Shown here one piece after another: positions 23,301 to 34,681 of a DNA stretch of 64,000 bases. The notes under the pieces were generated by a model. The model was not told the origin of the DNA. It ran no database searches and saw only the letters and a program-made list of their open reading frames with translations. Made by a program: the position numbers and the translations under genes. Source of the stretch: Adiantum capillus-veneris (taxonomy: Eukaryota > Streptophyta > Polypodiopsida > Polypodiales > Pteridaceae); contig CM043944.1 in assembly GCA_014529385.2 (NCBI GenBank), positions 49,144,768-49,208,767 on the forward strand, in the 5' to 3' direction. How positions within the stretch are numbered: the stretch's first letter is position 1; each line of letters opens with the position of its first letter.

Positions 23301-24675
23301 GGATGGTGAGATCGATCGCCATAAGGCTCGACTTGTTGCAAAGGGTTATGCACAACAAAAAGGCATAGATTATGAAGAGACTTTTGCTCCCACTTGTCGT
23401 ATGACTACTGTGCGTTTTCTATGTGCATTGGCAGCTCATTTTGGTTGGGATGTACATCAATCAGACATTGTTACTGTTTTCTTGAATGGTGACATATTTG
23501 AGGAAGTTTATGTAACGCAGCCTCGCGGTTTTGTCATAAAAGGACAAGAGGACAAAGTGTGCAGATGTAAGAAGGCTTTGTATGGGTTGAAGCAATCTCC
23601 TCGTGCTTGGTATGAGAAAGCTGACACTCATTTGGTTAAACGAGGCTTTCGTAACAGTCCAACAGAAAGCACATTGTATGTAAAGCGTGAGGATGATGTA
23701 TTTCTCATTGTGGTTCTTTATGTTGATGATTTGCTGATCACTGGACCAAATGAGAGACATATTGCTGAATTTAAGGATGATTTGAATGCTACTTTCAAGA
23801 TGAAAGATTTGGGGCTGTTGCATCATTACTTGGGTATACAGTTTAAGCAGTGTGATGGTGGTATTGCCTTGTGTCAGAAAAGTTACATAGAGACATTGCT
23901 ATGTAAGTTTGGACTTGAGGATTGCAAACCTATTGCCACTCCCATGGAAACAGGTTTGAAGTTGAGTCTACATGATGCTGGCGATCCTGCTGATGTCACT
24001 CTTTACCAAATTGCTATTGGCTACCTCATTTATGTATGCAACACGAGGCCAGATATTCAGTTTGCAGTCTCGCAGGTCAGCAGATTTATGCATAGCCCAG
24101 GGTCTAAGCATTGGCAGGCTGTCAAGAGGATTTTCCGCTACCTTAGTGGCACTTTACATCTTGGCTTGTTTTATCCCAAGGGGGGATCATTGCCGCCAGA
24201 CTTACATGCTTTTTTGGACTCAGATTGGGCTGGTTGTTTTGACACGCGAGTGTCCACAAGTGGTTTTTGTTTCATGCTTGGCAGTTCATGTATATCATGG
24301 TTGAGCAAGAAGCAACCTACTGTGGCCACTTCGAGTTGTGAGGCTGAGTACAGGGCAGTCTTCACAGCTACGGTTAAGTGTGTATGGCTCAGACGCCTTA
24401 TGGCTGACTTGGGTGTTGGACAGGACACTGCCAACACTATCTACAATGACAGTCAGAGCGCATTGGCAGTTGCGAGGAACCCAGTTTTTCATGCTCGCAC
24501 AAAGCACATTGAGGTGCATTACCACTATGTCAGGGAGAGGCTCTCAGCAGGAGAGATCAGCTTGGCTTATGTGCCAACACAGGACAACCTTGCAGATCTT
24601 TTCACAAAGGCATTGTCTTGTGAGAAGCTTGAAGCTTTCCGCAAAGCTTTGGGCTTACTCCCCTTTGTGGACTGA
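20389..24675 (+). pseudogene. Copia gag-pol polyprotein with two in-frame TAG codons
   Basis: One frame of 1,428 codons from ATG 20389. Order: gag (LDGDNYPMWAYM, codons 20-35), CCHC zinc knuckle (from codon 284), aspartic protease DSGAT (Asp 370), GAG-pre-integrase (LWHARFGHLNF), integrase catalytic residues Asp573, Asp636 and Glu672 with 35 residues between the last two, reverse transcriptase with YVDD (Asp1113 and next), RNase H (Asp1277, CEAEYR, NDSQSALAVARNP). Codon 189 and codon 866 are TAG; the first is CAG in element A. All catalytic residues I can check are present. It would copy element RNA in cytoplasmic particles and integrate cDNA in the nucleus. As it stands, full polyprotein needs readthrough of both stops. 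Confidence 0.95.
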
Positions 24676-24740
24676 TCCTGTCCTCAGGGCATGGCACTTC
24701 TCTTTACTCATGTACCAGCTCTTGTTCACCGCATCACTCC

Positions 24741-24750
24741 AGGGGGGATT
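24741..24750 (+). other. Polypurine tract
   Basis: AGGGGGGATT directly before the 3' LTR; the plus-strand primer of reverse transcription. Confidence 0.9.
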
Positions 24751-24977
24751 TGTTACCATATACATGTGGTAGTGATGTGTGTGAACACACTAGGACCGCC
24801 GGGGCATTTTTTCCCTCTTTAGGAGGTTTTTCCCCCCGTGCATTGTATATACGCCCATCACTCTAGGGCTATCTATCTTTCCATTGCACACTAAGTAACA
24901 CACTCTCTATTGTGTGCCTTGAGCTTCCTTCGTCTTCTCCAAGCTGTGTGTGTTTCTCTGCAACCCTAATTCCAACA
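24751..24977 (+). repeat. 3' LTR of copia element B
   Basis: 227 bp, differing from the 5' LTR by one T/C in the run before CGTGCATTG and one A/G in CTTCRTCTT. Confidence 0.96.
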
Positions 24978-25225
24978 TTTGTGGTACACAAACAATGCGA
25001 GATGATCAACACCAAGTGGTTGTTAATGTGTTTCAGTGCATGAAATCTCTATCGCACGGTATGTCGATACAACCTAATACGTATGTATAACAAAAATTGT
25101 ATGTATAATTTTGTATATAAAACATATTTCAACCAAATTATATTTCGATCAAAATATGTTTTAATTTGTAACAAAAGATGCCATGACAGTTCGTTCAAAC
25201 TGCCATGACAATGACGTCTAGGATA
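24978..25225. other. Spacer
   Basis: Nothing recognised. Confidence 0.4.
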
Positions 25226-25230
25226 GAGAC

Positions 25231-25402
<172 letters not shown>

Positions 25403-25539
25403 TAGTCAGGTAATCACTTCTGCTTCTTTTTCTGTTTTTTCCTCTGATGTTGTATTTGCTAGTGCTCTTGTTGTTGAGCATTGCTCACACCTAAGTGTTA
25501 GTTTACAGATTAGTGCGCTCTCTTTGGTTGTGTTTATCC

Positions 25540-26400
25540 CTGTGTTACACTGCAAAGAGAGAGAGAGTTTAGACACCCATCCTTGGCTGTGTTGCTCCTC
25601 ATGACACACTGCAAGGGGGGTCTAGACTTTAGACGGTTTGTCCTGAACTATTTCTGATTTTTGTGTCACACTACAAGGAGTAGCTTAGGCTGTGCAATTA
25701 GATTTCCCATCTTTGGTTGTTAATTCTGACCACCGAGTCGCACTACAAGGAGGGATTAGCTACCTTACATCCTTTCTTGTTGCTTGATGCTGACCACTAT
25801 GTTGCATTGCAAGAAGATTGGGTTTAATAGATTCTTCATATTTGGTCCATCGCACCGCAAGAAGATTGGATTTAATAGATTCCTTGTCTCTAGTTGTTGC
25901 TAACCATTGTGTCTCACTGCAAGGAGGAGTTTGATGTTTTTAAATCCTTTGTTCTTGGTTGTTGTTGACCAGCGCATCACACTCTAGGAAGATTGGATTT
26001 AATAGATTCCCCATCTCTAGTTTTTACTGACCACCGCGTCGCACTATAGGGAGGGGTTAGGTATTTCAAATCCTTTTTTCTTGGCTATTTTTGACCACCG
26101 CATTGCACTACAAGGAGGTGCTAGGTATCTTACATCCTCTGCTCTTGGCTGTTGCTAACCATCACGTTGCACTGCAGGTTGATTGGATTTAATAAGTTTC
26201 TCATCTCTGATTGTTTTTGACCACCGTGTCGCACTGTAGAGAGGGGCTAGGTATTTTAAATCCTTCGTCCTTGACTACTGGTGACTACCATGTCGCAGTA
26301 CCGAGAGATTGCTTTTAATAATTTTTTCATCTCTAGCTGTTTTGCTGACCATTGCGTTGCACTACAGGGAGGGGATATATACTTTTAGATCTCTCGTTGT
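25540..26400. repeat. About 63-bp minisatellite with two alternating unit types
   Basis: About 14 diverged units are spaced mostly 60-66 bp apart, each centred on a version of GACCACCGCGTCGCACTRCAAGGAG. Two unit tails alternate: type A with GATTGGATTTAATAGATTCC and type B with GGGGTTAGGTATTTTAAATCC. From 25740 the order is B A A B A B B A B A B. No frame stays open across the array. Confidence 0.85.
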
Positions 26401-26525
26401 TGGTTGTTATTATTTTTCATGAAATGTTTTTATATTTTTCTATTTACAATCATATAAGACAAAGTTGTATCTATTCTAGATCTACCTTAATTTTATTTGT
26501 TTCATGCATTTTTTAGGCTTCAGTC

Positions 26526-27750
26526 ATGGTAGAGACAAAGTTAATGCATCAACATCGCAAAATCATTTGGGATGCTCTAATATTATCTCTCTATGGAGCT
26601 TCAGACAATCATTTGTGTCAAGCATTTGATCCCCTTGCGGCAAGATTTGATAATTTCGTGATTGAACTTGTGGAGCAGTGCTAGCTGAAACTATGCAACG
26701 CATTCCCTATTTCATTTGACCCAGCTCAACACACTAATTGAGTAATGCACAACACAGTAAAGCAATCATTTGGTAGGAAAAGTCACTAGAAGCTTTGAGA
26801 GTATGGTTCATCCAAAAATCAAAGCCAAACCAGGAACCCGAGAGAGAATGCAACTTGTGTCACAACTACATTCATAATTGAAGAGAAAGGATAAGGTCAA
26901 AGGCTCTTCTTGATTTCCAAGGACAGAAGAGGATGTGCCCCCTCCTTCGGGTGCCGAGCCCTTAGTATACACCTAGATGATACTAAATGCCTTATTGTCA
27001 TACACTTACTTGGGGACCATTCTATCTTTCACCTGCAAGCACCCCAATTAGGTGAAGGATGTTTTGCAAATGTGAAACAAGATTCAGTGGCCCATCCCCT
27101 CTTCAAAGATCCTATCTATGCGGCAAAGATCTACAAGGATCAGATAGGAAGCAAGCCAACTTTACAAATAGTGCTAGAAGAAGCAGTAACTACTACTATC
27201 CAACACCGTGGCATGATATTGCCCAGTGCTCTTGTTCGTTATAGAAAAAGGCCCATGTTGATCCTAAGCTTTGGAATGGAGGTCATCTTGAGCAGTGGAT
27301 TTAGGCTTTTCATCATGATGGAAGCAAGCCTACAATCAGAGAGCTTCAACACACATATGGAATTGTACAACATAGTTGTTGATCTGCAACGCTCTTTTGC
27401 AGACAATGAAATTCATGCATAGTCACGATTTCATTCACAATGACCTACACACTAGAAATATTCTACTACATTTTGGCAAGCGAAGAGTGTATACTGGGAT
27501 TGCGGACTGGAGACAAAGTACACCATCAAACACTTTGGCAACATTTCCCAAGATCCCAAATCTCAACCCTCAAACTAGAGCTCAATTCGAGCAACATTAT
27601 CCATGGACTACCCCTGAGAATATCATCACCAATCCTCCTCCTTTCACCAAAGCATCTGATATATATAGTCTCTCATATATTCTTATACACTTGGTTGCGT
27701 GTGTTCAAAAGCCCTCTGAGGTTCCCAAGAGCAATTTTTTGTGAAATGTA
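26526..27750 (+). pseudogene. Protein-kinase-like pseudogene 2
   Basis: ATG at 26526 starts a coding-like stretch (LSLYGASDNHLCQAFDPLAA) with stops. From 26910 a 170-codon frame carries an N-lobe: glycine loop LGEGCFANV (about 27047-27075) and AAKIYKDQ (about 27122, the ATP-binding lysine). A frameshift at about 27375-27400 moves to a second frame with the catalytic loop HDFIHNDLHTRNILL (about 27425-27470), ADWRQ at the DFG position, WTTPENIITN (APE motif) and KASDIYSLSYILIHL. It is more complete than the relic at 18.6-19.4 kb and has the same HxDLHxxNI and DW features, so the two are probably one family. The frameshift and early stops indicate a pseudogene. Confidence 0.75.
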
Positions 27751-28082
27751 AATAAACATCTTGCCAGTGGAAAATTCTCCAAACCCTTAGATAGGCCTAA
27801 AATGTGAGATTTTAGCCTTTGTTTGAATGGATCCCATAAGGCTATAATGTTGTAATTGAATCTGGCTTGATTCATGTTGATGATTAAACCAGTAAGAATA
27901 TTTTTTGCCATTGATGGTGTGCAATGTGTGGTGTTATTTTAGACTAGATCTTTAATAGTATTTTCAATCAAGTCTTTAAAGTTCTTCAGGTTAGGGTTTT
28001 AAAGTATTTCAAGTTGGATCGCCAAAATCCTTTAAACCATATCTCTTTTCTAAGTGCGTATAGACTTTTCTCATTAAAGTTT
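27751..28082. other. Possible intron downstream of kinase relic
   Basis: Just after 27744 another frame reads LPVENSPNP and RPKM, recalling the kinase C-lobe end. The stretch ends with a good acceptor, TTTTTGCATTTTAG, at about 28088-28101. An intron joining the kinase relic to the next frame is possible but unproven. Confidence 0.3.
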
Positions 28083-28102
28083 ATTGTTTTTGCATTTTAG
28101 AT

Positions 28103-28447
28103 ATGGAAGATATTGCTCCTGACCAAGATACACAGCATCTTGATGATCCTTTGCATAATCACACATTGACACAACAAATTTACAAAGAGAAAGAGATCCG
28201 GGCTCAAGGAGATCTTAGCGCTTTGGATGCATCACAAGAGGACGAATCAAAACTTCAAGGGGAGCCACTAAAGTACAGGCAATGCAAGCAGTTGTGCCCA
28301 AATCATTTTGTATGCAATACTTTGTTTCGAGTTAGTGGAAATAGTTTTTTATGTTCATTGATTGGGCTACGAAGAAGAACACACAAAATATGCAGTTTTG
28401 GACAAAATTGTATATTGAAGATGTTTTGTAAAAATATAAAATCTTAG
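28103..28447 (+). CDS. Unknown ORF, 114 codons
   Basis: ATG 28103, 2 bp after a splice-acceptor-like AG. The first 60 residues are polar and acidic (DQDTQHLDDPLHNHTLTQQI), followed by a cysteine-containing part (QCKQLCPNHFVC). No family is recognised. It may be a 3' exon of the kinase relic or a separate gene fragment; a further frame at 28451-28693 (LKNWLDVYVGFNGKNLRSYK) may continue it after a stop. Confidence 0.35.
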   Translation: MEDIAPDQDTQHLDDPLHNHTLTQQIYKEKEIRAQGDLSALDASQEDESKLQGEPLKYRQCKQLCPNHFVCNTLFRVSGNSFLCSLIGLRRRTHKICSFGQNCILKMFCKNIKS

Positions 28448-28693
28448 CATATGAAAATAAAAAAAGCACGTTCAAGATTTGGAGAGGAGGTTATGCAGTG
28501 CTTGTACACAGCACGTGATACTTTAGAGCTATCTTTTTTAAAGAATTGGCTAGATGTATATGTGGGTTTCAATGGAAAAAATCTTAGAAGCTATAAGTTT
28601 ATACATTTGCAAGATAACTTTACAAAGACAAAGGTTTACAATATTTACGTTGAAACTCTCAAGGAACAAAACATGCCAATTCTTTTTCTTTGA

Positions 28694-29314
28694 TTATTTC
28701 TAAAAGATTAGAGGAAATATTTCTCCCATTTTAAGATTCCAAAAAAAAAAGGTGTGTTAAGTTTGTGCAAAATTAAATGCAAAGAGAGATACAAGAAAAA
28801 CATCAAAACAAAAAGGTAAGCTTGATATGGATTTTAAAGTTCAAATACAATCTTTTGGATCATTCTATTCAATAACTAATATTGTTGTCTTTATTTTTAA
28901 TCTCCTATTCAACTTGCACTCAAAATCCACCAAGAATAAAGTGCAAAGCAACAAAAGCTAGCAAAGCATAAGAAAAAGTATCTAGAACACAAAGATAAAT
29001 ACTAGGATTGGTCATTGATTGGATGGATCAGAAGTTGACTTTACACTATCATTTTGTAGGTGCTCCAAAAATGTTAAAGAAGAAAATTATGTGCAACTAC
29101 ATGTGGTTGGAGCACTTATTTTCAATGGTGTCATGACATCCAAAGTTTTCATCAACTTGTCTAATCTACATAACAATCCAAATGTCACAATCATTGTGAT
29201 TCAAAAGATTTTGAATGAGTAGGAAGGAGAACTACCAAGAACATTATATGTGCAACTTAACAACACAAGTTGAGAAAACAAGAATCCAATGTTGATAGCT
29301 TACCTTTTATAAAA
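28694..29314. other. AT-rich spacer
   Basis: Nothing recognised. One short frame (29019-29222) has no family match. Confidence 0.4.
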
Positions 29315-29557
29315 TCTAATATTGAACTTTACCAAATGATTTTTTCATATTAAACTAATCATTTAATATGCGAAGATAAAAGGGAAACAAGAGCTAGGAT
29401 ATAAATATGTGCTTCTAGACCTATCTCAGCAAGGGACCAAAAGAGGAGATGGTTGCATCTCAATAGGGGTCCAAAAGGAGATGGTCTACCAAAGAGAAAT
29501 GTGCAATAAGTGTTTATAGGCTTATCTCAGCAAGGGACCAAGAGGAGAGATGGTTAC
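29315..29557 (+). repeat. 5' LTR portion of gypsy element C
   Basis: Matches 32830-33073, including two internal copies of the phrase TATCTCAGCARGGGACCAA. The match ends at GGTTACATC, after which internal sequence starts. Confidence 0.75.
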
Positions 29558-29576
29558 ATCACTAGGTTGCAACAAG

Positions 29577-30860
29577 CCATGGGCAACCCCACTTTACAAG
29601 CCAAAGTTGCCCAGCAACTTCGCAAGCAACTTCGCACCCATGGGATTCTCCAAACTCTCCAAGAAGAGAGAGAGCTTAGGAAGCCTCTTGTAGAGACTTC
29701 CAAAAGAAGACTCTCTCTAGTGAGAGAAGAGAAAAAATCCTACGAAAGATAAAGAAGTGAATCTCTAAGTTTTTTGAAAGATGTGGCTCTACAAAGATAG
29801 CGGTCAAGACAATCCCCAACTCCTCCTAAGAGAAAAAGATCTTCATATAGTCCTTCTCCTCGTCATTATGAAAAGGAAAGAGGAATCAAAAGAAGAAAAA
29901 TGTGAGAAAGAGATCACCCTCTTCTCCATCTTCATTATCTTCCGATGAAAGCAACGGTTTTTCTCCTAGAGAGTACAAGAGGAGAGGAACATCGCAAATC
30001 ATATGATGCTTGAAAAAGGTCCTACAAGATTAAGAAGTTGAAGGACGGAGGAAAGAGCATCTCTTTTCTCACCTATGATGGCACCTTTGGTGCTACGGAC
30101 AAAGTTTTGGCCTTCATCCGACAATTTGATGCGGCGTTTGGAGATAAGGGCTTCACGAAGTCCTCTAAGCTACGCCATGTAGCATTGCATTTCCAAAAGT
30201 CTGCCAGACAATGGTGGGCTAGTCTACGAGGTAATGGCGAAGCTCCAAAGACATGGAAAACTCTACGAGTTTCCATGATGAAGCAGTTTCTTGCAAGTGA
30301 TGCGAAAGACAAAGTACTTACCAATGGCAAAGTTTGAAGCTATCTCCGAATGAGTCTATCCACAAGTGTGTGGGAAAGTTTTGGGATTTACATCTAGTGC
30401 TACATTCTACCAAAAGATAGACTTTGCCGAACAAAAGCAACAATTTTGTGTGGGACTACCTGAGGATATGGCTGAGTATGTCAACTCTTAAAGGCCTAGG
30501 ACTATCACTAAAGTGATTCACCATACTATGGTTGCTTCACAAATAAATTTCCAACAAGGGGCTAAAAGTAATTTTAAACCCATGGAAACTAAAGACTGAA
30601 ATGAACCAAGAGGGAAGAACAATGCTCAAAATTCTTCCCAAGGCAACTCTAGCAACGACAATAAAGCTAAGGAGAAAGGAGACTACAAAGGCAAGAATCA
30701 ACTTTTTCCCGAGAAGCTAGAGTGTTATCGCAAAGATAACTGGTGCTTCAAGTGTAGGGAGCAAAGGCATGCCTAATGTGCTTGCCCTCAAAGAAATGTG
30801 TGCAATGAGCCGCCTAGAGCCTCTACGGTTGAAGCTCCAAAAGAGGATGCTCATTTCCAA
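29577..30860 (+). pseudogene. Gypsy element C gag
   Basis: 29577-29752 encodes MGNPTLQAKVAQQLRKQLRT, a basic gag N-terminus. 30005-30337 is a good gag core (FIRQFDAAFGDKGFTKSSKL, ALHFQKSARQWWASLRG, MMKQFLASDAKDK). Further frames follow (LKLSPNESIHKYVGKFWDL). A zinc knuckle CYRKDNWCFKCREQRHA at about 30720-30775 is interrupted by TAA in place of a residue. At least four frame breaks. The core fits plant Ty3-gypsy gag. Confidence 0.8.
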
Positions 30861-30879
30861 GGATTCCTCCTTTCCTATA

Positions 30880-31415
30880 CTTGGGGAAAGGTGTGAGATC
30901 ATGATGCCTTTGTTTTGTTTGACCTTGGTTCAACTCACAACTTCATATCCACAGATTTGGCCACCAAGCTAGGCATACAATCCCATGAGATGGGAGATGC
31001 ATTGAAAGCCGATGGAGCTTTCAAGGGACAAGATGTATCAATAACTCCCTTAATTGGAAAATTGAGGCTTCCTGTCCAAAGCTATGTGGACAAAGAATAT
31101 TTCTTCATCTCCCCTCTCAAACATGAGGATGTTATCCTTGGGGCACCATGGTTCATTCGCATGGTTGCCACTGTGAAGTTCCTAAAAAGTGAAGCCGATG
31201 GAGCTTTCAAGGGACAAGATGTATCAATAACTCCCTTAATTGGAAAATTGAGGCTTCCTGTCCAAAGCTATGTGGACAAAGAGGATTTCTTCATCTCCCC
31301 TCTCAAACATGAGGATGTTATCCTTGGGGCACCATGGTTCATTCGCATGGTTGCCACTGTGAAGTTCCTAAAAAGTGAACTTATTTCAGTTACAAGGAAA
31401 AGGCCATGTATATAG
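30880..31415 (+). pseudogene. Gypsy element C aspartic protease with internal duplication
   Basis: The frame from 30915 reads FDLGSTHNFIS, the retropepsin active-site segment (normally DSG or DTG; here DLG), followed by the flap and C-terminal strand DVILGAPWF. A 186-bp segment (31008-31193) is repeated directly at 31194-31379, in frame, so the part from ADGAFKGQD to VKFLKSE occurs twice. The copies differ at about two bases (EYFF/EDFF). Confidence 0.88.
31008..31379 (+). repeat. 186-bp in-frame tandem duplication
   Basis: Two near-identical 186-bp copies; 186 = 62 codons, so the reading frame is preserved. It was created recently relative to the decay of the rest of the element. Confidence 0.95.
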
Positions 31416-31559
31416 ATGTTAATGAGTCGGGGAACACCATATCCCTGGTAAATATGCTTGCTAAATGAAAACCTTTATTTTTGCGTATATAATTTTTTAA
31501 AAATAATTTGTAAATGATTCTATGCAAGTAACAATAAAGGGAATCAAGAGGAATTAGAG

Positions 31560-32790
31560 TTGTCTAATTCCTAAATGGAATCCAAGATGTTTTCGTTGAT
31601 GACATCCCTAGTGAGCTACCTCCAAAACAAGGGGATGATGACCATGCAATAGAGATTCGACTAGGCAACTCACCACCTAATAAACCTTCTTATCGAGTTT
31701 CACAAGCTCAACAAGAGGAGATCATGAGGCAAGTGCATGAATTCATGGAAAAGTCTATGTGAGGCCTAGCTCCTCTCCATTTTGTTCACCAATACTTTTA
31801 GTGCAAAAGAAAGACGGCACATATCACATGTGTCTCGACTATAGATCACTATAATTAAAAAAAAAACAACTCCCATGCCGCAAGTAGAAGATCTATTTGA
31901 TAAGCTACAAGTTTTGGCTTGACAAATGCTCCAGCCGCATTCAAACTCATGATGGACAAAAAATTCAGACCACTCAAATTCTCTTGAGGAGTACAAGCGA
32001 CACCTCCTGGTAATCTTTCTAGTTGTGAAAGAGAATAAACTTTTCATTAATCAAAAGAAAAGTATTTTTTTCCTACAAGAGATTCAATATATAGGTCACA
32101 TTATCTCTAGAGACGGGACCTGTATGGATCCAACAAAGTTAGAGATAATAAAAGGATGGCCTAATCCAAGGAATCTACAGGAGCTACAAAGCTTTATAGG
32201 TATATGTGCATAATATAGATGCTTCATAGAAAAATTCTCGCTAATAGCAGGCCCATTACATGACCTAATGAAAAAGAACATTAAGTATTCATGGACTGCA
32301 AAAGATGAAGAAGCTTTTGAGAAGATTAAGGAGAAGCTTGTCTCTCAACTTTTGCTCACACTATTGATCTCTCAAAGCCATTTGAGGTCCAATGTGATGC
32401 TTGTGGTGATTGCCTTGGAGTCGTTTTGATTCAAGAAGAGCATGCCATAACATATGAGAGTCAAAGACTCAACTCTAATGAGCGAGTATTGGGCAAATAT
32501 GAAAAATATCTTCTATATGCCCTAGACACGTGGAAACACTATCTCTTGGGGACTCCATTCATTCTACAAATGGATCACATTGCCTCAAGAACTTCATGAC
32601 GCAAACCAAGCTCTCCGACAAACAAATGAGGTGGGCAAACTTTCTTTTGTAATTTAAATTTCATATTGATCACATTGTTGGCAAGCACGATCAAGTGGTC
32701 GATGCACTTTCACGATAGCCAAGGGTAAATGCGGTGTCTATAGCAACTCACAATGATCTATCTTTTATGATAGTTGAGTATGCTAGTCAA
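31560..32790 (+). pseudogene. Gypsy element C RT-RNase H remnants
   Basis: Order is preserved but frames are broken: DIPSELPPKQGDDHAIEIR (about 31595), a [20 protein letters not shown] stretch (31780-31850), LTNAPAAFKLMMDK (about 31920), NQKKSIFFLQEIQYIGHII (32025-32110), TKLEIIKGWPNPRNLQELQSF (about 32140), RNase H pieces to about 32600, and VDALSR (32699). The region between LDYRS and LTNAP, which would hold part of the active site, is deleted, and YxDD is missing. Confidence 0.85.
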
Positions 32791-33214
32791 GGACGGCTAT
32801 GATTTCAAGAGAGATCTAGTGTCATAAAATGTAATATCTAACTTTACCAAATGATTTTTCATATTAAACTAATCATTTAATACGGGAAGATAAAAGGGGA
32901 ACAAGAGTTAGGATATAGATATGTGCTTCTAGACCTATCTCAGCAGGGGACCAAAAGGAGAGATGGTTGCATCTGAATAGGGGTCCAAATGGAGATGGTC
33001 TACCAAAGAGCAATGTGCAATAAGTGCTTCTATACTTATCTCAGCAGGGGACCAAGAGGAGAGATGGTTACATCTCAATAGGGGTCCAAAAGGAGATAGT
33101 GTATCAAAGAGCAATGTGCATCTAATGGAGCTTAAAAGACCTTTGGGTTAGCTTCATTAAAGCCTCCAAAGGTTAGTGTTAATATTCCTTAGACCTAGGA
33201 CCATTAGGTACTTT

Positions 33215-33455
33215 ATACCTTAGGTGAGCTTGAGGTGCTTCAGGTGAGTAAGGTTCTTGAGGTGTTTCTTGTGGTTAATGCCTAAGGTGCTTGTTGTGCT
33301 GAGTGACTAAGGTGCTTGAGGTGCTTGCCTTGCTTAATGACTAAGGTGCTTGTCATGCTTAATGACTAAGGTTCTTGAGGTGCTTGTCATTATTAATAAG
33401 GTTCTTGAGGTGCTTATTGTGCTTGATGACCAAGGTGCTTGAGGTGTTCAAGTCA
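33215..33455. repeat. Short-unit minisatellite (AAGGTGCTTGAGGTGCTT)
   Basis: About seven loose copies of AAGGTRCTTGAGGTGCTTG...TTAATGACT, unit about 30-36 bp. A CA repeat lies at about 33492-33512. Confidence 0.8.
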
Positions 33456-33635
33456 AAGATGATCCCTAAAGGTAGGGGCATGAGAGAAAACACTCACACA
33501 CACACACACACTCAAGGAAAGCCCAAGACTCAAGAGGCATTAAGGCCACATGTCAGGCCCCAGCAATATTGTCCTATGTGCTTGATTTCTATTAGGGATG
33601 ACCCATAGGAAAGTCCCCAATCAGAATTTAGATTC

Positions 33636-33768
33636 AATTAAATAATTAAGATCTTTCTCTCAACGGGGGGAAGGAGGACACTTGTCCAAATGCTACAATT
33701 AAATAATTAGGATCTTTCTCTCAAAGGGGAAAAGGAGGACACTTGTCCAAATGCTACACTTATTGTTT
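33636..33768. repeat. Two-copy duplication, period about 66 bp
   Basis: CAATTAAATAATTARGATC followed by TTTCTCTCAA and GGAGGACACTTGTCCAAATG occurs twice in succession. Confidence 0.9.
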
Positions 33769-34214
33769 GTTATGATTAGGGCCATTCAATGGCTAGCCCA
33801 AGTCTTGAGCCAATAGGCTTGTAGCAAGAGTAAAGTAGAAAAATTGAGTCCTCTCTCTCTGTCATATACTCTACAAGCCACACACACACTCCCCCATTGT
33901 GTGTTGTACACACAAGTCATCTCCTTCTCCAAGCTTGAGAAGTGGAGAGCCTACACCAACACACCTTGGCTATGGAATGAAAATCCCAACCAAGAGTTAT
34001 GCTGAAAGCAATGATTATCAATCTCTCCATCTTTGTTATCACTATGCTAAGCTACGCTCTTAGAGTGTTTATATGCAAGGAGAATATTTATTTCTCGTAG
34101 AGATATATCTTCTTCTTTTCATCGTCCTCAGTCCTTGCTAGCTCTCTCCACCTTTGAAGGTGTTTGATGTCTTGGGATTGAGGCCAGGGACAAGTTAATG
34201 TTTTTGCAAGTTAG

Positions 34215-34681
34215 TTACCGAGCTATTAGGTGCGTGTGTGGTCCCACTGCTAATATTCTCTTATGGTCATTAACGTACTGGAGGGTGACCATTAAGACCG
34301 CACAAGATATTGGAATTCTAAAACACTTTCCCTCCATTAGAATGCTTTCAAAGTGAATCTCCCTCCATTAAGGCTTTTCTCTCAGAGCTATGGCTTCCAC
34401 GTCTTCTCGCCCAAGAAGCGCTAGGTGTTTATGGTCTCTCACACCAACTACCAACACCTGCACTTTGCCTAGAAGGCCAAGTAGTAGCATATCCTCAATT
34501 ACAAACTTCAATAAGTGCACAAAACCAATGGGTTGGACAAAGGATAAACAAAGGTTCATGGGTCCTCATGCAACCAAGAAGACCCAAGAGATCTAGTGCT
34601 ATCAATGTTTACAGCTTAGCATGGAAGGCCAGAGTGTTGGATTTCAAAGTTGAAATCGGCAAAAGATCTGTAAAGGAAGTT
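34215..34681 (+). pseudogene. Duplicated 5' region and exon 1 of the 63.36-kb gene
   Basis: This stretch matches 63196-63661 almost throughout, including 5' flank (GTCATTAACGTACTGGAGGG), ATG (34390) and the start MASTSSRPR. A small deletion near 34505 shifts the frame, ending it at 34594-34596. The match stops abruptly at AGGAAGTTCT (34681), where unrelated antisense gene sequence begins. It cannot make the full protein. It is a gene-fragment copy, not retro-processed (it includes upstream promoter DNA). Confidence 0.9.

Larger units (their letters stand above)
19806..24977 (+). mobile_element. Young, nearly complete Ty1-copia element B
   Basis: A 5,172-bp element with LTRs 19806-20032 and 24751-24977 (both 227 bp), initiator-Met-tRNA primer site, one long gag-pol frame and a polypurine tract AGGGGGGATT (24741-24750). 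By eye the LTRs differ at two positions, so the insertion is recent. Flanking pentamers are GTTGT and TTTGT, a target duplication with one mismatch. The coding frame is interrupted only by two TAG codons (20953, 22984). Same family as the deleted element at 12712-14901. Confidence 0.96.
29315..33130 (+). mobile_element. Decayed Ty3-gypsy element C
   Basis: A direct repeat beginning with a T(C/G)TAATATY...CTTTACC block is found at 29315-~29557 and from 32830 on. Between them are gag, zinc knuckle, protease and pieces of RT and RNase H in order, all badly broken; no integrase is seen. The left repeat is cut short where it joins internal sequence, and the right repeat probably runs on past 33130 to near 34200, so full bounds are uncertain. 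Confidence 0.8.
32830..34200 (+). repeat. 3' LTR of gypsy element C and LTR-like tail
   Basis: 32830-33073 matches the 5' LTR fragment. The following kilobase has no copy in the window but carries features of a long LTR: a minisatellite, a CT/CA-rich stretch and CAAGCTTGAGAAGTGGAGAG. The 3' end near 34200 is inferred only from the start of a different duplicated block at about 34215. Confidence 0.5.

Noticed and set aside
21043-24525. Several 80-135-codon frames inside copia element B on both strands
   Set aside because: All are shadows of the gag-pol frame.
25735-25755. CACTA transposon terminus at CACTACAAGGAG
   Set aside because: The motif recurs in every minisatellite unit, with no partner end or target duplication.
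25540-26400. CRISPR-like array
   Set aside because: Units are contiguous, degenerate and lack unique spacers; this is a eukaryotic nuclear minisatellite.
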